Shown here: one piece after another, positions 37,246 through 47,744 of the stretch
Layout of the letters: every line of letters starts with the position of its first letter
Position numbering within the stretch: the stretch's first letter is position 1
From: Robbsia andropogonis
GTDB lineage: Bacteria; Pseudomonadota; Gammaproteobacteria; Burkholderiales; Burkholderiaceae
Assembly (NCBI RefSeq): GCF_000970345.1
Contig: NZ_LAQU01000020.1
Span: forward strand, 33,936-97,935
Direction of reading: 5' to 3'
Length of the DNA: 64,000 bases
Notes under the pieces: generated by a model
Databases searched by the model: none
The model's input: only the letters and a program-made list of their open reading frames with translations
Told to the model about the DNA's origin: nothing
Position numbers and translations under genes: made by a program

Positions 37246-37269
37246 CAAAGGCACCCGAAGGTGCCTTTG
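37246..37269 (-). terminator. Terminator of the rpsP-rplS operon
   Basis: CAAAGGCACC (37246-37255) and GGTGCCTTTG (37260-37269) form a perfect 10-bp stem with a 4-base loop. On the minus strand it lies ~100 bases after the rplS stop and is followed by TGCTTTTGG, so it is the likely operon terminator, placed upstream of the NUDIX gene. Confidence 0.7.
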
Positions 37270-37367
37270 TCAACAACCGATACTGCATGCCGGCCCCGTG
37301 CAAGCATCGCGATCAAACGCGCCACCGCACGGAGCCCCCCGGGAATCGCATCCCAGGGTACCGTGGC

Positions 37368-37757
37368 TTACTCTGCCGCGGCTGCCGGCTGTTCCTTGCG
37401 GACCAGCTTTTCCTTGATACGCGCCTTCTTGCCGGACAGTGCGCGCAGGTAGTACAGCTTCGCACGACGCACGTCACCGCGACGCTTGACTTCGATGCTG
37501 GCCAACTGCGGCGAGTACGTCTGGAAGGTACGCTCGACGCCTTCACCCGACGAGATCTTACGAACGATGAACGACGAATTCAGACCACGGTTACGCTTGG
37601 CGATGACCACGCCTTCGTAAGCCTGAACACGCTTACGCGTACCTTCAACCACGTTCACGTTGACGACGACCGTGTCACCCGGCGCAAATTCCGGAATGGT
37701 CTTATCGCCCAAAGCGCGTGCGATTTCTTCTTTTTCGAGTTGTTCGATCAGATTCAT
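37368..37757 (-). CDS. rplS: Ribosomal protein L19
   Basis: [17 protein letters not shown] starts a 129-residue L19 with [37 protein letters not shown] and the RRAKLYYLR end, plus a short Ala-rich tail. It is part of the 50S subunit at the 30S interface. Fourth gene of the rpsP-rimM-trmD-rplS operon; a longer frame to 37910 overlaps trmD and is rejected. Confidence 0.97.
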   Translation of the reverse strand: MNLIEQLEKEEIARALGDKTIPEFAPGDTVVVNVNVVEGTRKRVQAYEGVVIAKRNRGLNSSFIVRKISSGEGVERTFQTYSPQLASIEVKRRGDVRRAKLYYLRALSGKKARIKEKLVRKEQPAAAAE

Positions 37758-37906
37758 GATTACTCCTGAAACCATCTTGCCGACGTTGTATACCGCGCTG
37801 ATGCACGAGGCCTCGGCAGAGGATGGGGAAACCGGCAGGAAATCATTCCTGCCGCCGTAGTCCGGCCCTATCGCGCCCGTCGTGTCATTGGCTTGAAACC
37901 AATCGT

Positions 37907-38671
37907 TCACGCCGGGTCCGATGAAGCCGGATTGGCGAGCCAGGCCTCATCGGCCTTGCTCAACAATCCATCGCGACGGGCCGCATCGATAAGATCCGGG
38001 CGGCGTGCCCGGGTTTTCGATAAAGACCGCTGGCGACGCCACGCGACAATCTGCGCGTGGTGACCGCCCAACAACACATCCGGCACCCGCACCCCTTCGT
38101 ATTCCTCAGGGCGCGTGTAGTGCGGACAATCCAGCAAACCATCGACAAAGCTATCCTGCACCGCCGATTGGGCATCCCCCAGCACACCGGGCAGCAGACG
38201 AATCACCGCATCCATCAATGCCATTGCAGGTAGTTCGCCGCCCGACAGCACGAAGTCACCAACACTGATTTCCTCGTCGACACATCGGTCCAACAACCGC
38301 TGGTCCACCGCTTCATACCGGCCGCACAGCAACACCAGACCCGACTCCGCCGCCAGCGACGTGACCCGCTTGTGGGTCAACGGCGCGCCTTGTGGCGAGA
38401 GCATCACCACGCGCGGCACGGGGCGCCCCTCCGCCTGCTGCGCGGCTTTCGCCGCCGTAATCGCGGCATCAAGCGGCCGGGCCAGCATTACCATGCCGGG
38501 GCCGCCGCCATAAGGCCGGTCATCCACGGTGCGATGCGAGTCGACCGTGAAATCGCGCGGATTCCACGTGTGCAACGCATAGCGCCCCTGCTTGACCGCC
38601 CGGGATGTCACGCCCCAATCGGTCAAGGCCCGAAACATCTCCGGGAACAGTGTCAGCACGTCGAACCGCAT
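37907..38671 (-). CDS. trmD: tRNA (guanine37-N1)-methyltransferase
   Basis: From [16 protein letters not shown] at 38671 the 254-residue SPOUT enzyme has [42 protein letters not shown] and [20 protein letters not shown], the trefoil-knot S-adenosylmethionine site. It methylates G37 of tRNAs that read CNN-type codons and prevents frameshifts. Third gene in the operon. Confidence 0.97.
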   Translation of the reverse strand: MRFDVLTLFPEMFRALTDWGVTSRAVKQGRYALHTWNPRDFTVDSHRTVDDRPYGGGPGMVMLARPLDAAITAAKAAQQAEGRPVPRVVMLSPQGAPLTHKRVTSLAAESGLVLLCGRYEAVDQRLLDRCVDEEISVGDFVLSGGELPAMALMDAVIRLLPGVLGDAQSAVQDSFVDGLLDCPHYTRPEEYEGVRVPDVLLGGHHAQIVAWRRQRSLSKTRARRPDLIDAARRDGLLSKADEAWLANPASSDPA

Positions 38672-38735
38672 GCTCGTCTCCGCCGGTCGCCCCCGATCCC
38701 CTGACGAGGTTCCAGGCGTACCGTGCTGCCGGGTA

Positions 38736-39434
38736 TCAATAATCGACATCCCAGTCGACGACAATCCGCTTGCCTGGCAGGTCGACTTCCCGCAGGTACG
38801 CATCGACGAACGGGATCAGCCGTTCGCGCTCGACCGTCTGGCCGTTGGCTTCCTGCGAGTCATACGCCACCCGCAAAACCGAATGCGCACCGTTGTCCAT
38901 CAGGTCGCAAACCCGGCCCAACGCCGTCCCGGCCGGATTCACCACCGCCAGGCCGAGTAAGTCGACCCAGTAATACTCGCCGTCAGGCAGCGCCGGAAAG
39001 TCCGCGCGGCGTACCAGCACCGCGGTTCCCTTCAACGCCAATGCCGCATCGCGATCGTCGCAACCAGCGATCGAAACCGCGACCGCACCGCTGTGCACCT
39101 TGGCACCCCGCACCGCCGTACGTCGCGGCGCCGACTCGCGTGGACCGCGCAACCACCAATATTTGGCGTTCAACATCGCGGCGTCGCCATCAGCGGCGCC
39201 AGCGTGCGGGAAAACCTTGACCTGACCGCGTACCCCGTACGCCTGGCCAATCACCCCTACCTCGATGAGGTCGTTCGGGAGAACAACCGGCTCAACGGGC
39301 ACCGCATCGGCCTGTGCGACAACCTCGACATCGGCCTCGCGATGCTCATCGGCGGCCTTTTCCGTCGCCCCCCCCTTTGGGGCGCGCGGGCGGAAAGCGC
39401 CGAAGCCCGGCGCATTCGATCCTAACGACGTCAA
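38736..39434 (-). CDS. rimM: 16S rRNA processing protein RimM
   Basis: The protein has the RimM N-domain ([18 protein letters not shown]) and PRC-barrel end ([39 protein letters not shown]). It binds S19 and helps 30S maturation. There is a ~55-residue Ala/Glu/Pro-rich N-terminal extension (compared with E. coli RimM) that looks disordered. The start lies 12 bases after the rpsP stop. Confidence 0.94.
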   Translation of the reverse strand: MTSLGSNAPGFGAFRPRAPKGGATEKAADEHREADVEVVAQADAVPVEPVVLPNDLIEVGVIGQAYGVRGQVKVFPHAGAADGDAAMLNAKYWWLRGPRESAPRRTAVRGAKVHSGAVAVSIAGCDDRDAALALKGTAVLVRRADFPALPDGEYYWVDLLGLAVVNPAGTALGRVCDLMDNGAHSVLRVAYDSQEANGQTVERERLIPFVDAYLREVDLPGKRIVVDWDVDY

Positions 39435-39446
39435 ACCTGCTCGCCT

Positions 39447-39716
39447 TTAAGCTGCTGCCGGCGCTGCCGCGACGGTCGCCTTGGCGGCTTCCTTCGCCAG
39501 ACGCGCGACTGCGGGCGACAACTGTGCGCCGGTACCAACCCAGTACGTCAGGCGATCTTGCGCGATACGCAAGGTTTCGCCCTTTTGCGCGACCGGATTG
39601 TAGAAACCGATACGCTCGATGAAACGGCCATCGCGGCGATTACGCGAATCGGTCGCAACGATGTTGTAAAACGGGCGCTTCTTCGCGCCACCGCGGGACA
39701 GGCGGATGATGACCAT
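39447..39716 (-). CDS. rpsP: Ribosomal protein S16
   Basis: [34 protein letters not shown] and the end [18 protein letters not shown] identify S16 (89 residues). First gene of the operon, with a TATAAT promoter 46 bases upstream. Confidence 0.97.
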   Translation of the reverse strand: MVIIRLSRGGAKKRPFYNIVATDSRNRRDGRFIERIGFYNPVAQKGETLRIAQDRLTYWVGTGAQLSPAVARLAKEAAKATVAAAPAAA

Positions 39717-39762
39717 ACTGAATTCCTAGAAATCTGGTGTGTGTGCAGCGTGAAACACGCGA

Positions 39763-39790
39763 TTATAGCGGGAATTTCGCTAGCTACCAA
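39763..39790 (-). promoter_or_regulatory. Probable sigma-70 promoter of rpsP operon
   Basis: On the minus strand a consensus TATAAT lies at 39768-39763, and TTGGTA at 39790-39785 is 16 bases upstream as a -35. It is ~46 bases before the rpsP ATG. The GCG directly after the -10 resembles a stringent discriminator. Confidence 0.55.
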
Positions 39791-40007
39791 ACACTTAGTG
39801 TGATGTCGGCGCTGTCGGGCCAGGTCGCGACCGCCGCCGCCAGCCTGCATGGCACCGTACGATTGGCGTCGTCACAACGAAATGTTGCGGCGGTGACACA
39901 TGTCTCATGGCGATTCCGGCGATCCGCGGCATCAGTCGCCGATCCCCACTGACCAGGCGGAACGCGCCGGCCGAACGACCGATGCCGTACCGAGGACTTG
40001 CGAAAAA

Positions 40008-40027
40008 TACTGTATACCCATACAGTA
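40008..40027. promoter_or_regulatory. LexA (SOS) box
   Basis: TACTGTATACCCATACAGTA is a perfect CTGT-N8-ACAG LexA operator with matching TA on both flanks. It lies upstream of the radical SAM gene, 155 bases before the chosen ATG (38 before an earlier in-frame ATG at 40065), and 290 bases from rpsP, which has its own promoter. The radical SAM gene is therefore the likely target. Confidence 0.8.
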
Positions 40028-40181
40028 CTCAAAAGGCCGCGACATATTGCTGGCGCATTGTTGCATGTCTTTCAACACGGATGCGCTGCAACCAGCCTGG
40101 GACATGCCGCCGACCACTGGTATCCCAGGGTGGCATCGCGTTATCACGTACCGGCGCCTTACCATCACCGATATATCAGAC

Positions 40182-41681
40182 ATGCCTCATCGCCCCGCGC
40201 ATATGACGCCGCCCCGCTCAAATGCCATCCGGTACGACACCGAGGCGGGCCGGGAGACGGCCGAAGACGATATCGGTCGCGCCGTACCGACTGGGCGCGC
40301 GAATGCGGCTCACGCCATTGCGTCGCATGGCGGCACGGGGGGCACGCCTTTCCATCCAGACAGAGGCAACACGATAGCGCGTGGGCGAGGCGCCGTCAGT
40401 AACCCGGTGCCGCGATTTCAGGGTTGGTCACGCGAGGCGGATGCGCACTGTCGGCACGATGACGAGGGTCGTCCGTGGGACGCGGCCGAAGGCGGCATCG
40501 ACGACGACGCTGCCCATGACACCCGGTCGGCGCACGTTTCGTCAACCGACCATCATGACCGCGGTGGTGCACCACAGGACGGTGACAATGACATCAAGCA
40601 TGTTCGCGACACCGCAAATGCTTCTCGTGAAAAGCCGATGATCCGGTTGCACACGATGGTGACCACGGAAACGGCGCGCACCATCATCGCCCGCAACACC
40701 TCTCCCGACGTGCCATTCGATCGCTCACTGAATGCCTATCGTGGTTGCGAGCACGGCTGTGTCTACTGTTTCGCCCGCCCCACGCACGCCTACCTCGATT
40801 TGTCACCGGGCATCGACTTCGAAACCAAGCTCTACGTGAAAACGAACGCGGTCGAGAAACTACGCGAAGCCTTCGATAAGCCCGGCTATCGCGCCGATGT
40901 GCTGGCGCTCGGGGCCAACACCGACCCCTATCAACCGATCGAGCGCACCTACCGCATCACGCGCGAAGTACTGGCGCTGGCCGAGGCTTATCGGCATCCC
41001 ATCGCGATCACGACGAAATCCGCATTGGTGGTTCGAGACGCCGACATTCTCGAGCGGATGGCGCGACAGGGACTGGTGCGGGTGTTTATGTCCGTAGGCA
41101 CGCTTGACGCGGAGATTGCGCGGAAACTCGAACCACGCGCCAGCACGCCGTCACGTCGCATCGAGGCCATTCGCCAGTTGCACGCGCGTGGCATTCCCTG
41201 CGGTGTCGTGGTGGCGCCGGTGATTCCCGCGCTGACCGATTTCGATGTCGAACATGTCATCCAGGAGGCGGCGCGTGCCGGTGCGCAGCATGCCGGCTAT
41301 GTCATGTTGCGGCTGCCACTGGAAGTGCGGGATCTGTTTATCGCCTGGCTTGAAACGCACTACCCGGATCGTCGTCGACACGTATTGAGTCTCATCGAGC
41401 AGATGCGCGACGGACGGCATAACGATGCGACCTTCGGTCAGCGAATGCGTGGTACCGGGTTGTTCGCCGAACTACTGGCCCAACGTTTCAATATGGCTTG
41501 CCGTCGCCATGGTGTGAATGTGTCGCGGCCACCGTTGCGCTGTGATCTGTTTGCCGGCAGTCCCGCACGACTCGACGCACTGGCACGGCAGGAAAAACAC
41601 CAGCGCCCTATCCGAAAGCAAACGCAAGCAAACGCGACCGCGATCGCCCCGTTGGTCCATCCTCAGATGAACCTGTTTTGA
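40182..41681 (+). CDS. PA0069-type radical SAM protein (SplB-like)
   Basis: The radical SAM motif CxxxCxxC is in YRGCEHGCVYCFAR (about residue 188). It is followed by LDLSPGIDFETKLYVK, ALGANTDPYQPIE and TTKSALVVRD, which mark the PA0069 family related to spore photoproduct lyase SplB. The GRGAVSNPVPRF element near residue 67 is the family N-terminus. The ~110 residues between it and the SAM domain are Asp/His-rich and longer than usual. In-frame ATGs at 40065, 40182 and 40203 all lack good ribosome sites; 40182 is a compromise. A perfect LexA box upstream implies DNA-damage induction. Confidence 0.8.
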   Translation: MPHRPAHMTPPRSNAIRYDTEAGRETAEDDIGRAVPTGRANAAHAIASHGGTGGTPFHPDRGNTIARGRGAVSNPVPRFQGWSREADAHCRHDDEGRPWDAAEGGIDDDAAHDTRSAHVSSTDHHDRGGAPQDGDNDIKHVRDTANASREKPMIRLHTMVTTETARTIIARNTSPDVPFDRSLNAYRGCEHGCVYCFARPTHAYLDLSPGIDFETKLYVKTNAVEKLREAFDKPGYRADVLALGANTDPYQPIERTYRITREVLALAEAYRHPIAITTKSALVVRDADILERMARQGLVRVFMSVGTLDAEIARKLEPRASTPSRRIEAIRQLHARGIPCGVVVAPVIPALTDFDVEHVIQEAARAGAQHAGYVMLRLPLEVRDLFIAWLETHYPDRRRHVLSLIEQMRDGRHNDATFGQRMRGTGLFAELLAQRFNMACRRHGVNVSRPPLRCDLFAGSPARLDALARQEKHQRPIRKQTQANATAIAPLVHPQMNLF

Positions 41682-41706
41682 AGACACCGTGCAGGCGATC
41701 CGGCGC

Positions 41707-42204
41707 TTACTCGGATCGCTCGGCGATGGGAATGACAAGCGTCTCCTTGACCTCTTCCATCACGACATAGCTCTTTGATTGCGTCGCGCCCGGCAGTTGC
41801 AGCAATACATTGCCGAGTATCTTCCGGTAATCGGCCATTTCGCCTATGCGCGCTTTGATCAGGTAGTCGAAATCGCCGGACACCAGGTGGCATTCGAGCA
41901 CTTCCGGCACCTTCATCACCTCGCGCCGGAACTTCTCGAACATATTGCCGTTCTTGTGGTCCAACGTGATCTCGACGAACACCAGTAGCGACGCACCGAG
42001 TTGCGCCGGGTCCACGCGCGCGAAGTAACCAATGATCACGCCATCGCGCTCCATCCGCTTGACGCGTTCGATACACGGCGTGATCGACAGTCCGACCTGC
42101 TCCGCCAGGTCCTTCATAGCCATGCGCCCGTCTTCCTGCAGCAACGTCAGAATACGTCGATCGATCCGATCGAGTGTACGAACGGCTTTATGTTGGGTAC
42201 GCAT
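41707..42204 (-). CDS. Lrp/AsnC family regulator of dadA
   Basis: From MRTQHKAVRTLDRIDRRIL at 42204 the 165-residue protein has the Lrp helix-turn-helix (LAEQVGLSITPCIERVKRME, RDGVIIGYFA) and a C-terminal RAM effector domain (LVFVEITLDHKN, VLECHLVSGDFDYLIKAR). It is divergent from dadA, matching the DadR/BkdR type that senses amino acids such as alanine and controls D-amino acid oxidation. Confidence 0.9.
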   Translation of the reverse strand: MRTQHKAVRTLDRIDRRILTLLQEDGRMAMKDLAEQVGLSITPCIERVKRMERDGVIIGYFARVDPAQLGASLLVFVEITLDHKNGNMFEKFRREVMKVPEVLECHLVSGDFDYLIKARIGEMADYRKILGNVLLQLPGATQSKSYVVMEEVKETLVIPIAERSE

Positions 42205-42374
42205 GGGCGGTGTCGGAATGCGAAGAGCGGGAATGCGCGAATAATTGCTGAAAACCGGCAACTATTCAATAACAAAATCCGTGAATCTAGAAATAGTATA
42301 GCGACAATTACTAATGAATCGCCATGCCCCTCGACGTCCGCAGGGCATGCGGAAGATCTCCAACGGATGCCGCG
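42205..42374. promoter_or_regulatory. lrp/dadA divergent control region
   Basis: The 170 bases between the two start codons are strongly AT-rich at 42240-42320, unlike the surrounding coding DNA, and hold repeated A/T tracts spaced about one helical turn apart (ATAATT, ATTCAATAAC, TAGAAATAG, ACAATTACTAAT), as expected for Lrp-type binding. No exact consensus is claimed. Confidence 0.4.
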
Positions 42375-43664
42375 ATGAAAATCATCGTTCTTGGCGCGGG
42401 TGTCATCGGGACAACCAGCGCGTACTACCTGGCCCGCGCCGGCCACGACGTCACGGTCATCGACCGTCAACCCGGCCCGGCGCTGGAAACCAGTTTCGCC
42501 AATGCCGGTCAGATTTCCCCAGGCTATGCGTCCCCTTGGGCGGCGCCCGGCGTGCCACTGAAGGCGATTAAATGGATGTTCGCCAAGCATCCGCCACTGA
42601 CCATCCGCCCGGACGGTACCGCCGCCCAATTGCGCTGGATGTGGCACATGCTGACGCAGTGCACGGCCGATCGTTACGCCGTGAACAAAGGCCGCATGGT
42701 CCGCCTGGCGGAGTACAGCCGGGACTGCATCCGCGCATTGCGTGACGAGACGGGAATCCAGTACGAGGGTCGCCAGGGCGGCACGTTGCAGTTGTTCCGC
42801 ACACAGGCGCAGTTCGACGGTGCGGCGAAAGACATTCAAGTCTTGCGCGACGCGGGTGTCCCTTTCGAATTGCTCGAAGGCACCGCACTGGCGCAAGCCG
42901 AACCTGCGTTAGCGGCGGCCATCGGCAAGTTGACGGGCGGCTTGCGTTTGCCAAAAGATGAAACAGGCGATTGCCAGTTATTCACGACCCGCCTTGCCAG
43001 CATGTGCGAAGCGCACGGCGTGACGTTTCGCTATGACACACCCATCGAGGCCCTGGCGCTCGCCGGCGATACGGCGATCGGCGTGCAATGCGGGAACGAA
43101 CTGGTGCGTGCCGACAAGATCGTCGTGGCGCTGGGCGCGTTTTCCACCGGCTTCATGCGTGGTCTCGTCAACGTGCCGGTGTATCCGCTGAAAGGCTATT
43201 CGATCACCGTGCCGATCACCAACGCCGCGCACGCGCCGGTATCGACGGTGCTGGACGAAACCTACAAAATCGCCATCACCCGTTTCGACGACCGTATCCG
43301 GGTAGGTGGCATGGCGGAGATTGTCGGTTATGACCGCACGTTGCGGCCGGCACGGCGCGCCACGCTGGAGATGTGCGTGAACGACCTGTTCCCCGGCGCC
43401 GGCAATACCGCTGAAGCCAGTTTCTGGACAGGTTTGCGGCCCATGACGCCGGACGGTACCCCCATCGTCGGCGCGACACCGGTACGCAACCTCTTCCTGA
43501 ACACCGGACACGGGACGCTCGGATGGACGATGTCGTGCGGCTCGGCACAATTGCTCGCCGACCTGATCAGCGGGAAAACGCCGGAAATCGCCTCCGACGA
43601 CCTCTCGATCTTCCGTTACTTGCGCGAACCCGCCCCACCGCGTCCCCGGCCTGCTTTCGCCTGA
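42375..43664 (+). CDS. dadA: D-amino acid dehydrogenase
   Basis: [20 protein letters not shown] is the FAD-binding Rossmann motif. The 429-residue body has [32 protein letters not shown] and the C-terminal FAD contact [20 protein letters not shown]. It oxidises D-amino acids (mainly D-Ala) to keto acids, passing electrons to the respiratory chain. The upstream frame to 42324 lacks support. The divergent Lrp gene is the likely regulator. Confidence 0.95.
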   Translation: MKIIVLGAGVIGTTSAYYLARAGHDVTVIDRQPGPALETSFANAGQISPGYASPWAAPGVPLKAIKWMFAKHPPLTIRPDGTAAQLRWMWHMLTQCTADRYAVNKGRMVRLAEYSRDCIRALRDETGIQYEGRQGGTLQLFRTQAQFDGAAKDIQVLRDAGVPFELLEGTALAQAEPALAAAIGKLTGGLRLPKDETGDCQLFTTRLASMCEAHGVTFRYDTPIEALALAGDTAIGVQCGNELVRADKIVVALGAFSTGFMRGLVNVPVYPLKGYSITVPITNAAHAPVSTVLDETYKIAITRFDDRIRVGGMAEIVGYDRTLRPARRATLEMCVNDLFPGAGNTAEASFWTGLRPMTPDGTPIVGATPVRNLFLNTGHGTLGWTMSCGSAQLLADLISGKTPEIASDDLSIFRYLREPAPPRPRPAFA

Positions 43665-43746
43665 CGTCTTTCGCCGGCGGCCTGGGCAGCCCTTCGCGAC
43701 GGACCGCGGCAGGACACGGGCTGCGATCCGGTTTTCGCCTGGTCGA

Positions 43747-45723
43747 TCAAAGCCAGTCGTCCGGCAAAGCGTAGATACCTTGATCGCCTCGCGTACTGAC
43801 GATGGCGATCCGCCACGCGGATGTCCGGGGCATGACCTGTTCGGCAAAGCAACGCGCCAGCGCGCGCTTCGTCTCGGCAAATGCCGGCCCCACGTCGAAC
43901 GCCAGCGGCGCGTCCCGTCCTGTATCTGACTTCTCGGCACCGTCCATGAAGCCATCGTCGAGGCCCGCGGCAAGCAATGCGGCACGCGCCAATTGCCATC
44001 CCGACAATGTCACGCCCGCGAGTTGCAGATAAGCGACGCTTCCCGCATAGGCGGCGGCAGGATCCGTCTGCGCGGCATTGACGATGAATTCGACAACGGC
44101 GGCATAGGCGTCGCGTGCCTGCGACAACTGCGCGGCAATCGACGACCACGCCGCGGCGGCCGCACCGGCATCGCGGCCGCCGGCAGCATGCAGCGCCGTA
44201 ATGCAAGCATCGATGCACGACAGCCAGTGCCCGGCCGCGGCGCCCTCGTCCCGTACGGTCTTCCGGCCAACGAGGTCGTTTGCCTGGATTGCGGTGGTTC
44301 CTTCATAAATCGGCAGAATGCGGGCATCTCGCAGATATTGCGCAGCGCCCGTCTCCTCGATAAAACCCATCCCACCGTGTACCTGGATACCAATATTGGC
44401 CACCTCCACGGCCATCTCGGTGGACCAGCCCTTGATGATCGGCACCAGATAATCGTATTGCACCTGCGCGGCCTGACGCACGCCCGCATCAGGATTATGC
44501 TCGGCGTGGTCGCCTCGGCTGGCGGCAAACACCGCCAATGCACGCGCCGCTTCGGTCATCGCGCGCATGGTCGCCACGCTGCGTCGCACATCCGGGTGCG
44601 CGATGATGGTCCGCTGCGTGGCGGCTGCGTGGCGCGTATCGGTCGCCGCGGCGCGCGAATCCGGCGCAGCCGCCTTCGACGCATCATCGGCGGGTGTCTC
44701 CACCGGCTGCCCCTGTACGCGCTGCATTGCATACGCGCGCGCCGCCTGTGTCGCGCGGTCAGCCAGGCCGATGCCCTGCACCCCTACGCCAAACCGGGCC
44801 GCGTTCATCATGATGAACATCGTCTGCAACCCGTGGTTCGGCTTGCCCAGCATTTCCCCCCATGCACCGCCGTGATCACCAAACTGCAGCACTGCCGTCG
44901 GGCTGCCGTGAATGCCGAGCTTATGCTCGATCGACACGCAACGCACATCGTTACGCACACCATCGCCGAGTGCCATGGCACTGGCCGGTTCCGCGTTGAT
45001 CACCGCTTCGTCCGCGGTAAGCAGGAACTTGGGCACGAGAAAAAGCGATAAGCCTTTCACGCCGGGCGGAGCATCGGGAAGGCGCGCCAACACGAGATGG
45101 ACGATGTTCTCGGCCATGTCATGGTCACCGTACGTGATAAAGATTTTCGTACCGAACAGTCGATAACTACCATCTTCCCGCGGCTCGGCACGGGTCCGCA
45201 CTCGCGCCAGGTCGGAGCCGGCCTGCGGCTCGGTCAGGTTCATCGTACCCGCCCAGGTACCCGCCACCAGCGGCGGCAAATAGCGCGCCTGCTGATCTTC
45301 GCTGCCGGCCGCCAGCAACGCTTCGATTGCCCCGTCGGTCAACAGCGGACACAAGGCAAATGACAGGTTTGCGGCGTTCCACATCTCAAGGCAAGCGGTG
45401 GCAAGCACGCGCGGCATGCCTTGGCCACCAAATTTCTCCGGATGACGCAGGCCCTGCCAACCGCTTTCCGAAAATTGCGTAAACGCCTCACTGAATCCAG
45501 GCGACACCTTGACGCGATCACCCTGAACAACGGGTGGTGTGCGATCACCGACGGTATTCAACGGCGCCAATACGCCATTGGCGAAACGCGCCGCCTCGTC
45601 CAACACCGCGGCGGCGGTATCCGGCGTAGCTTCCCCGAATCCCGGCAAGCGGGCAATGCGTTCCAGGCCGCCCACACGCGTCATCAGGAACAACATTTCT
45701 TCTACCGGCGCCTGATACTCCAT
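43747..45723 (-). CDS. Acyl-CoA dehydrogenase (long, FadE-like paralogue)
   Basis: The protein has an N-terminal AcylCoA_DH_N segment (MEYQAPVEEMLFLM), the core (LSFALCPLLTDGAIEAL, MNLTEPQAGSDLA, LFGTKIFITYGDHDM), the helical end RILPIYEGTTAIQANDLVGR, and a C-terminal extension, as in the ~595-residue 3-methylmercaptopropionyl-CoA/acyl-CoA dehydrogenase group. At 658 residues it has an Ala/Asp/Thr-rich insertion of ~35 residues after VQGQPVE. Electrons would go to EtfAB encoded just upstream. A terminator separates it from etfA. Confidence 0.9.
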   Translation of the reverse strand: MEYQAPVEEMLFLMTRVGGLERIARLPGFGEATPDTAAAVLDEAARFANGVLAPLNTVGDRTPPVVQGDRVKVSPGFSEAFTQFSESGWQGLRHPEKFGGQGMPRVLATACLEMWNAANLSFALCPLLTDGAIEALLAAGSEDQQARYLPPLVAGTWAGTMNLTEPQAGSDLARVRTRAEPREDGSYRLFGTKIFITYGDHDMAENIVHLVLARLPDAPPGVKGLSLFLVPKFLLTADEAVINAEPASAMALGDGVRNDVRCVSIEHKLGIHGSPTAVLQFGDHGGAWGEMLGKPNHGLQTMFIMMNAARFGVGVQGIGLADRATQAARAYAMQRVQGQPVETPADDASKAAAPDSRAAATDTRHAAATQRTIIAHPDVRRSVATMRAMTEAARALAVFAASRGDHAEHNPDAGVRQAAQVQYDYLVPIIKGWSTEMAVEVANIGIQVHGGMGFIEETGAAQYLRDARILPIYEGTTAIQANDLVGRKTVRDEGAAAGHWLSCIDACITALHAAGGRDAGAAAAAWSSIAAQLSQARDAYAAVVEFIVNAAQTDPAAAYAGSVAYLQLAGVTLSGWQLARAALLAAGLDDGFMDGAEKSDTGRDAPLAFDVGPAFAETKRALARCFAEQVMPRTSAWRIAIVSTRGDQGIYALPDDWL

Positions 45724-45743
45724 GCTTCGTCTCCTTCAAAAAT

Positions 45744-45770
45744 AAAAAAAGGGACCCATACGGGCCCCTT
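45744..45770 (-). terminator. Terminator after etfA
   Basis: On the minus strand AAGGGGCCC (45770-45762), loop GTAT and GGGTCCCTT (45757-45749) with one G-T pair are followed by a T-run to 45744. It lies ~65 bases after the etfA stop and ~25 before the acyl-CoA dehydrogenase start. Confidence 0.8.
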
Positions 45771-45833
45771 CGTCTTTTTATTGTTGTTGTCCGTGGTGAC
45801 GGCCCAGCCACACCCGAACCACCATCGTCGACG

Positions 45834-46778
45834 TTACAGCGCCTTGACCAAGGCCGGTACTGCTTCGAACAAATCGGCGGTCAGACCGTAGTCGGCCACG
45901 CCAAAAATCGGCGCTTCCGGGTCTTTGTTGATCGCGACGATCACCTTCGAATCCTTCATCCCGGCCAAATGCTGGATCGCACCGGAGATGCCCACGGCAA
46001 CATACAACTGCGGCGCGACGATCTTCCCGGTCTGGCCCACCTGCGAGTCGTTCGGTGCAAAACCCGAGTCCACCGCCGCACGCGATGCGCCCAGTGCCGC
46101 GCCCAACTTGTCGGCCAATGGTTCCAGCACGCTATGGTAGTTCTCGGCGCTGCCCATCCCCCGGCCACCCGACACGACGATCTGCGCCGATGTCAGTTCC
46201 GGGCGCTCAAGCTTCGTCAACTCACGGCCAACGAATTGCGACACGCCGGCATCACCGCCGGCGGCGATGTTTTCCACCGTGGCGGTACCACCGTCCGCTG
46301 CGGCCGCGTCGAAGCCCGTACCACGGACCGTAATGACCTTGACCGCATCAGCAACCTGCACCGTCGCGATAGCCGCGCCGGCGTAAATCGGGCGCTCGAA
46401 CGTATCGGCGCTGACAACCGCCGTGATGTCAGACACCTGTGCCACGTCCAGCTTCGCGGCGATACGCGGCCCGATGTTCTTGCCATACGCCGTGGCCGGC
46501 AGCACGATATGCGAATACGCCCCGGCAATGCCCAGCACCGTCTTCTCGACGTTTTCGGCAAGGCCGTCCTTTAGCGAGGTATCGTCGGCCAACAGCACCT
46601 TCGCCACCCCGGCAATCTTCGCCGCCGCATCGGCCGCAGCGCGCGCATCGGCACCCGCCACCAGCAGATGGATATCGCCACCGCCGGCCTGTGCGATCTG
46701 CTGTGCCGCCGTCACGGCGTTCAGCGTCGCGCTTTTAATGTCACGATTGTCGTGTTCCGCGATCAACAGAATCGTCAT
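45834..46778 (-). CDS. etfA: Electron transfer flavoprotein, alpha subunit
   Basis: The 314-residue protein has the C-terminal FAD domain signature ([54 protein letters not shown]). It takes electrons from acyl-CoA dehydrogenases and passes them to ETF-quinone oxidoreductase. It starts 3 bases after the etfB stop and is co-transcribed with it. Confidence 0.96.
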   Translation of the reverse strand: MTILLIAEHDNRDIKSATLNAVTAAQQIAQAGGGDIHLLVAGADARAAADAAAKIAGVAKVLLADDTSLKDGLAENVEKTVLGIAGAYSHIVLPATAYGKNIGPRIAAKLDVAQVSDITAVVSADTFERPIYAGAAIATVQVADAVKVITVRGTGFDAAAADGGTATVENIAAGGDAGVSQFVGRELTKLERPELTSAQIVVSGGRGMGSAENYHSVLEPLADKLGAALGASRAAVDSGFAPNDSQVGQTGKIVAPQLYVAVGISGAIQHLAGMKDSKVIVAINKDPEAPIFGVADYGLTADLFEAVPALVKAL

Positions 46779-46780
46779 GA

Positions 46781-47530
46781 TTACAACACCTTCGCTTCGT
46801 TCTTCAGTTTATCGACCAACGCGGCGACGTCGGGTACCGTGACCCCGGCCTTGCGTTGCGGCGGCTCGGATACCTTCAGCGTCTTCAGGCGCGGCGCGAC
46901 ATCCACGCCCAGCGCATCCGGTGTCACCGTCTCGAGCGGCTTCTTCTTCGCCTTCATGATGTTGGGCAAGGTGACGTAGCGCGGCTCGTTCAAGCGCAGG
47001 TCCGTCGTCACCACCGCCGGCAGTGACAGCGACAGCGTTTCCGCGCCACCGTCCACTTCCCGCGCGACCGTCACGCGACCATCGGCCACGGTGACCTTCG
47101 ACGCGAACGTCGCCTGCGGCAGGTTCGCCAGCGCCGCCAGCATCTGGCCGGTCTGGTTCGAATCGTCATCGATCGCCTGCTTGCCCAGAATCACCAACTG
47201 CGGCTGTTCCTTGTCGACCAGCGCCTTCAGGATCTTGGCGACAGCCAGCGGCTGCAATTCCTCGGTCGATTCCACCAGGATCGCGCGGTCCGCGCCGATC
47301 GCCAACGCGGTGCGCAGCGTTTCTTGCGACTGGGTCACACCACACGACACGGCGACGATCTCGGTAACCACGCCGGCTTCCTTCAATCGGACCGCTTCCT
47401 CGATGGCAATTTCGTCGAATGGATTCATCGACATCTTCACATTGGCAATGTCGACACCCGTGCCATCGGACTTCACACGCACCTTGACGTTGTAGTCGAC
47501 CACGCGCTTGACGGGCACCAAGATTTTCAT
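46781..47530 (-). CDS. etfB: Electron transfer flavoprotein, beta subunit
   Basis: [36 protein letters not shown] and the signature [31 protein letters not shown] identify EtfB (249 residues), the AMP-binding subunit. It lies directly upstream of etfA. GAGG precedes the ATG. About 210 bases upstream separate it from metQ and hold the promoter. Confidence 0.96.
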   Translation of the reverse strand: MKILVPVKRVVDYNVKVRVKSDGTGVDIANVKMSMNPFDEIAIEEAVRLKEAGVVTEIVAVSCGVTQSQETLRTALAIGADRAILVESTEELQPLAVAKILKALVDKEQPQLVILGKQAIDDDSNQTGQMLAALANLPQATFASKVTVADGRVTVAREVDGGAETLSLSLPAVVTTDLRLNEPRYVTLPNIMKAKKKPLETVTPDALGVDVAPRLKTLKVSEPPQRKAGVTVPDVAALVDKLKNEAKVL

Positions 47531-47744
47531 GCAGACGCTCCTCGGCTCAGAACAATCACGAACGATCGTTCTATTCTATATGGGAAAACTTCGAAAATTC
47601 TACCGCCGTCACTGATACTGCACTCTAGTGAGGGGATTTACTACGGAATAAGACTGCCGCACCCATCGGGCGATCACCGGTCACGGTCACGCATCCCACG
47701 GCGGAAACCCACGCCAGGCGGGCTTTCCAGTGCTATTCGCGACA

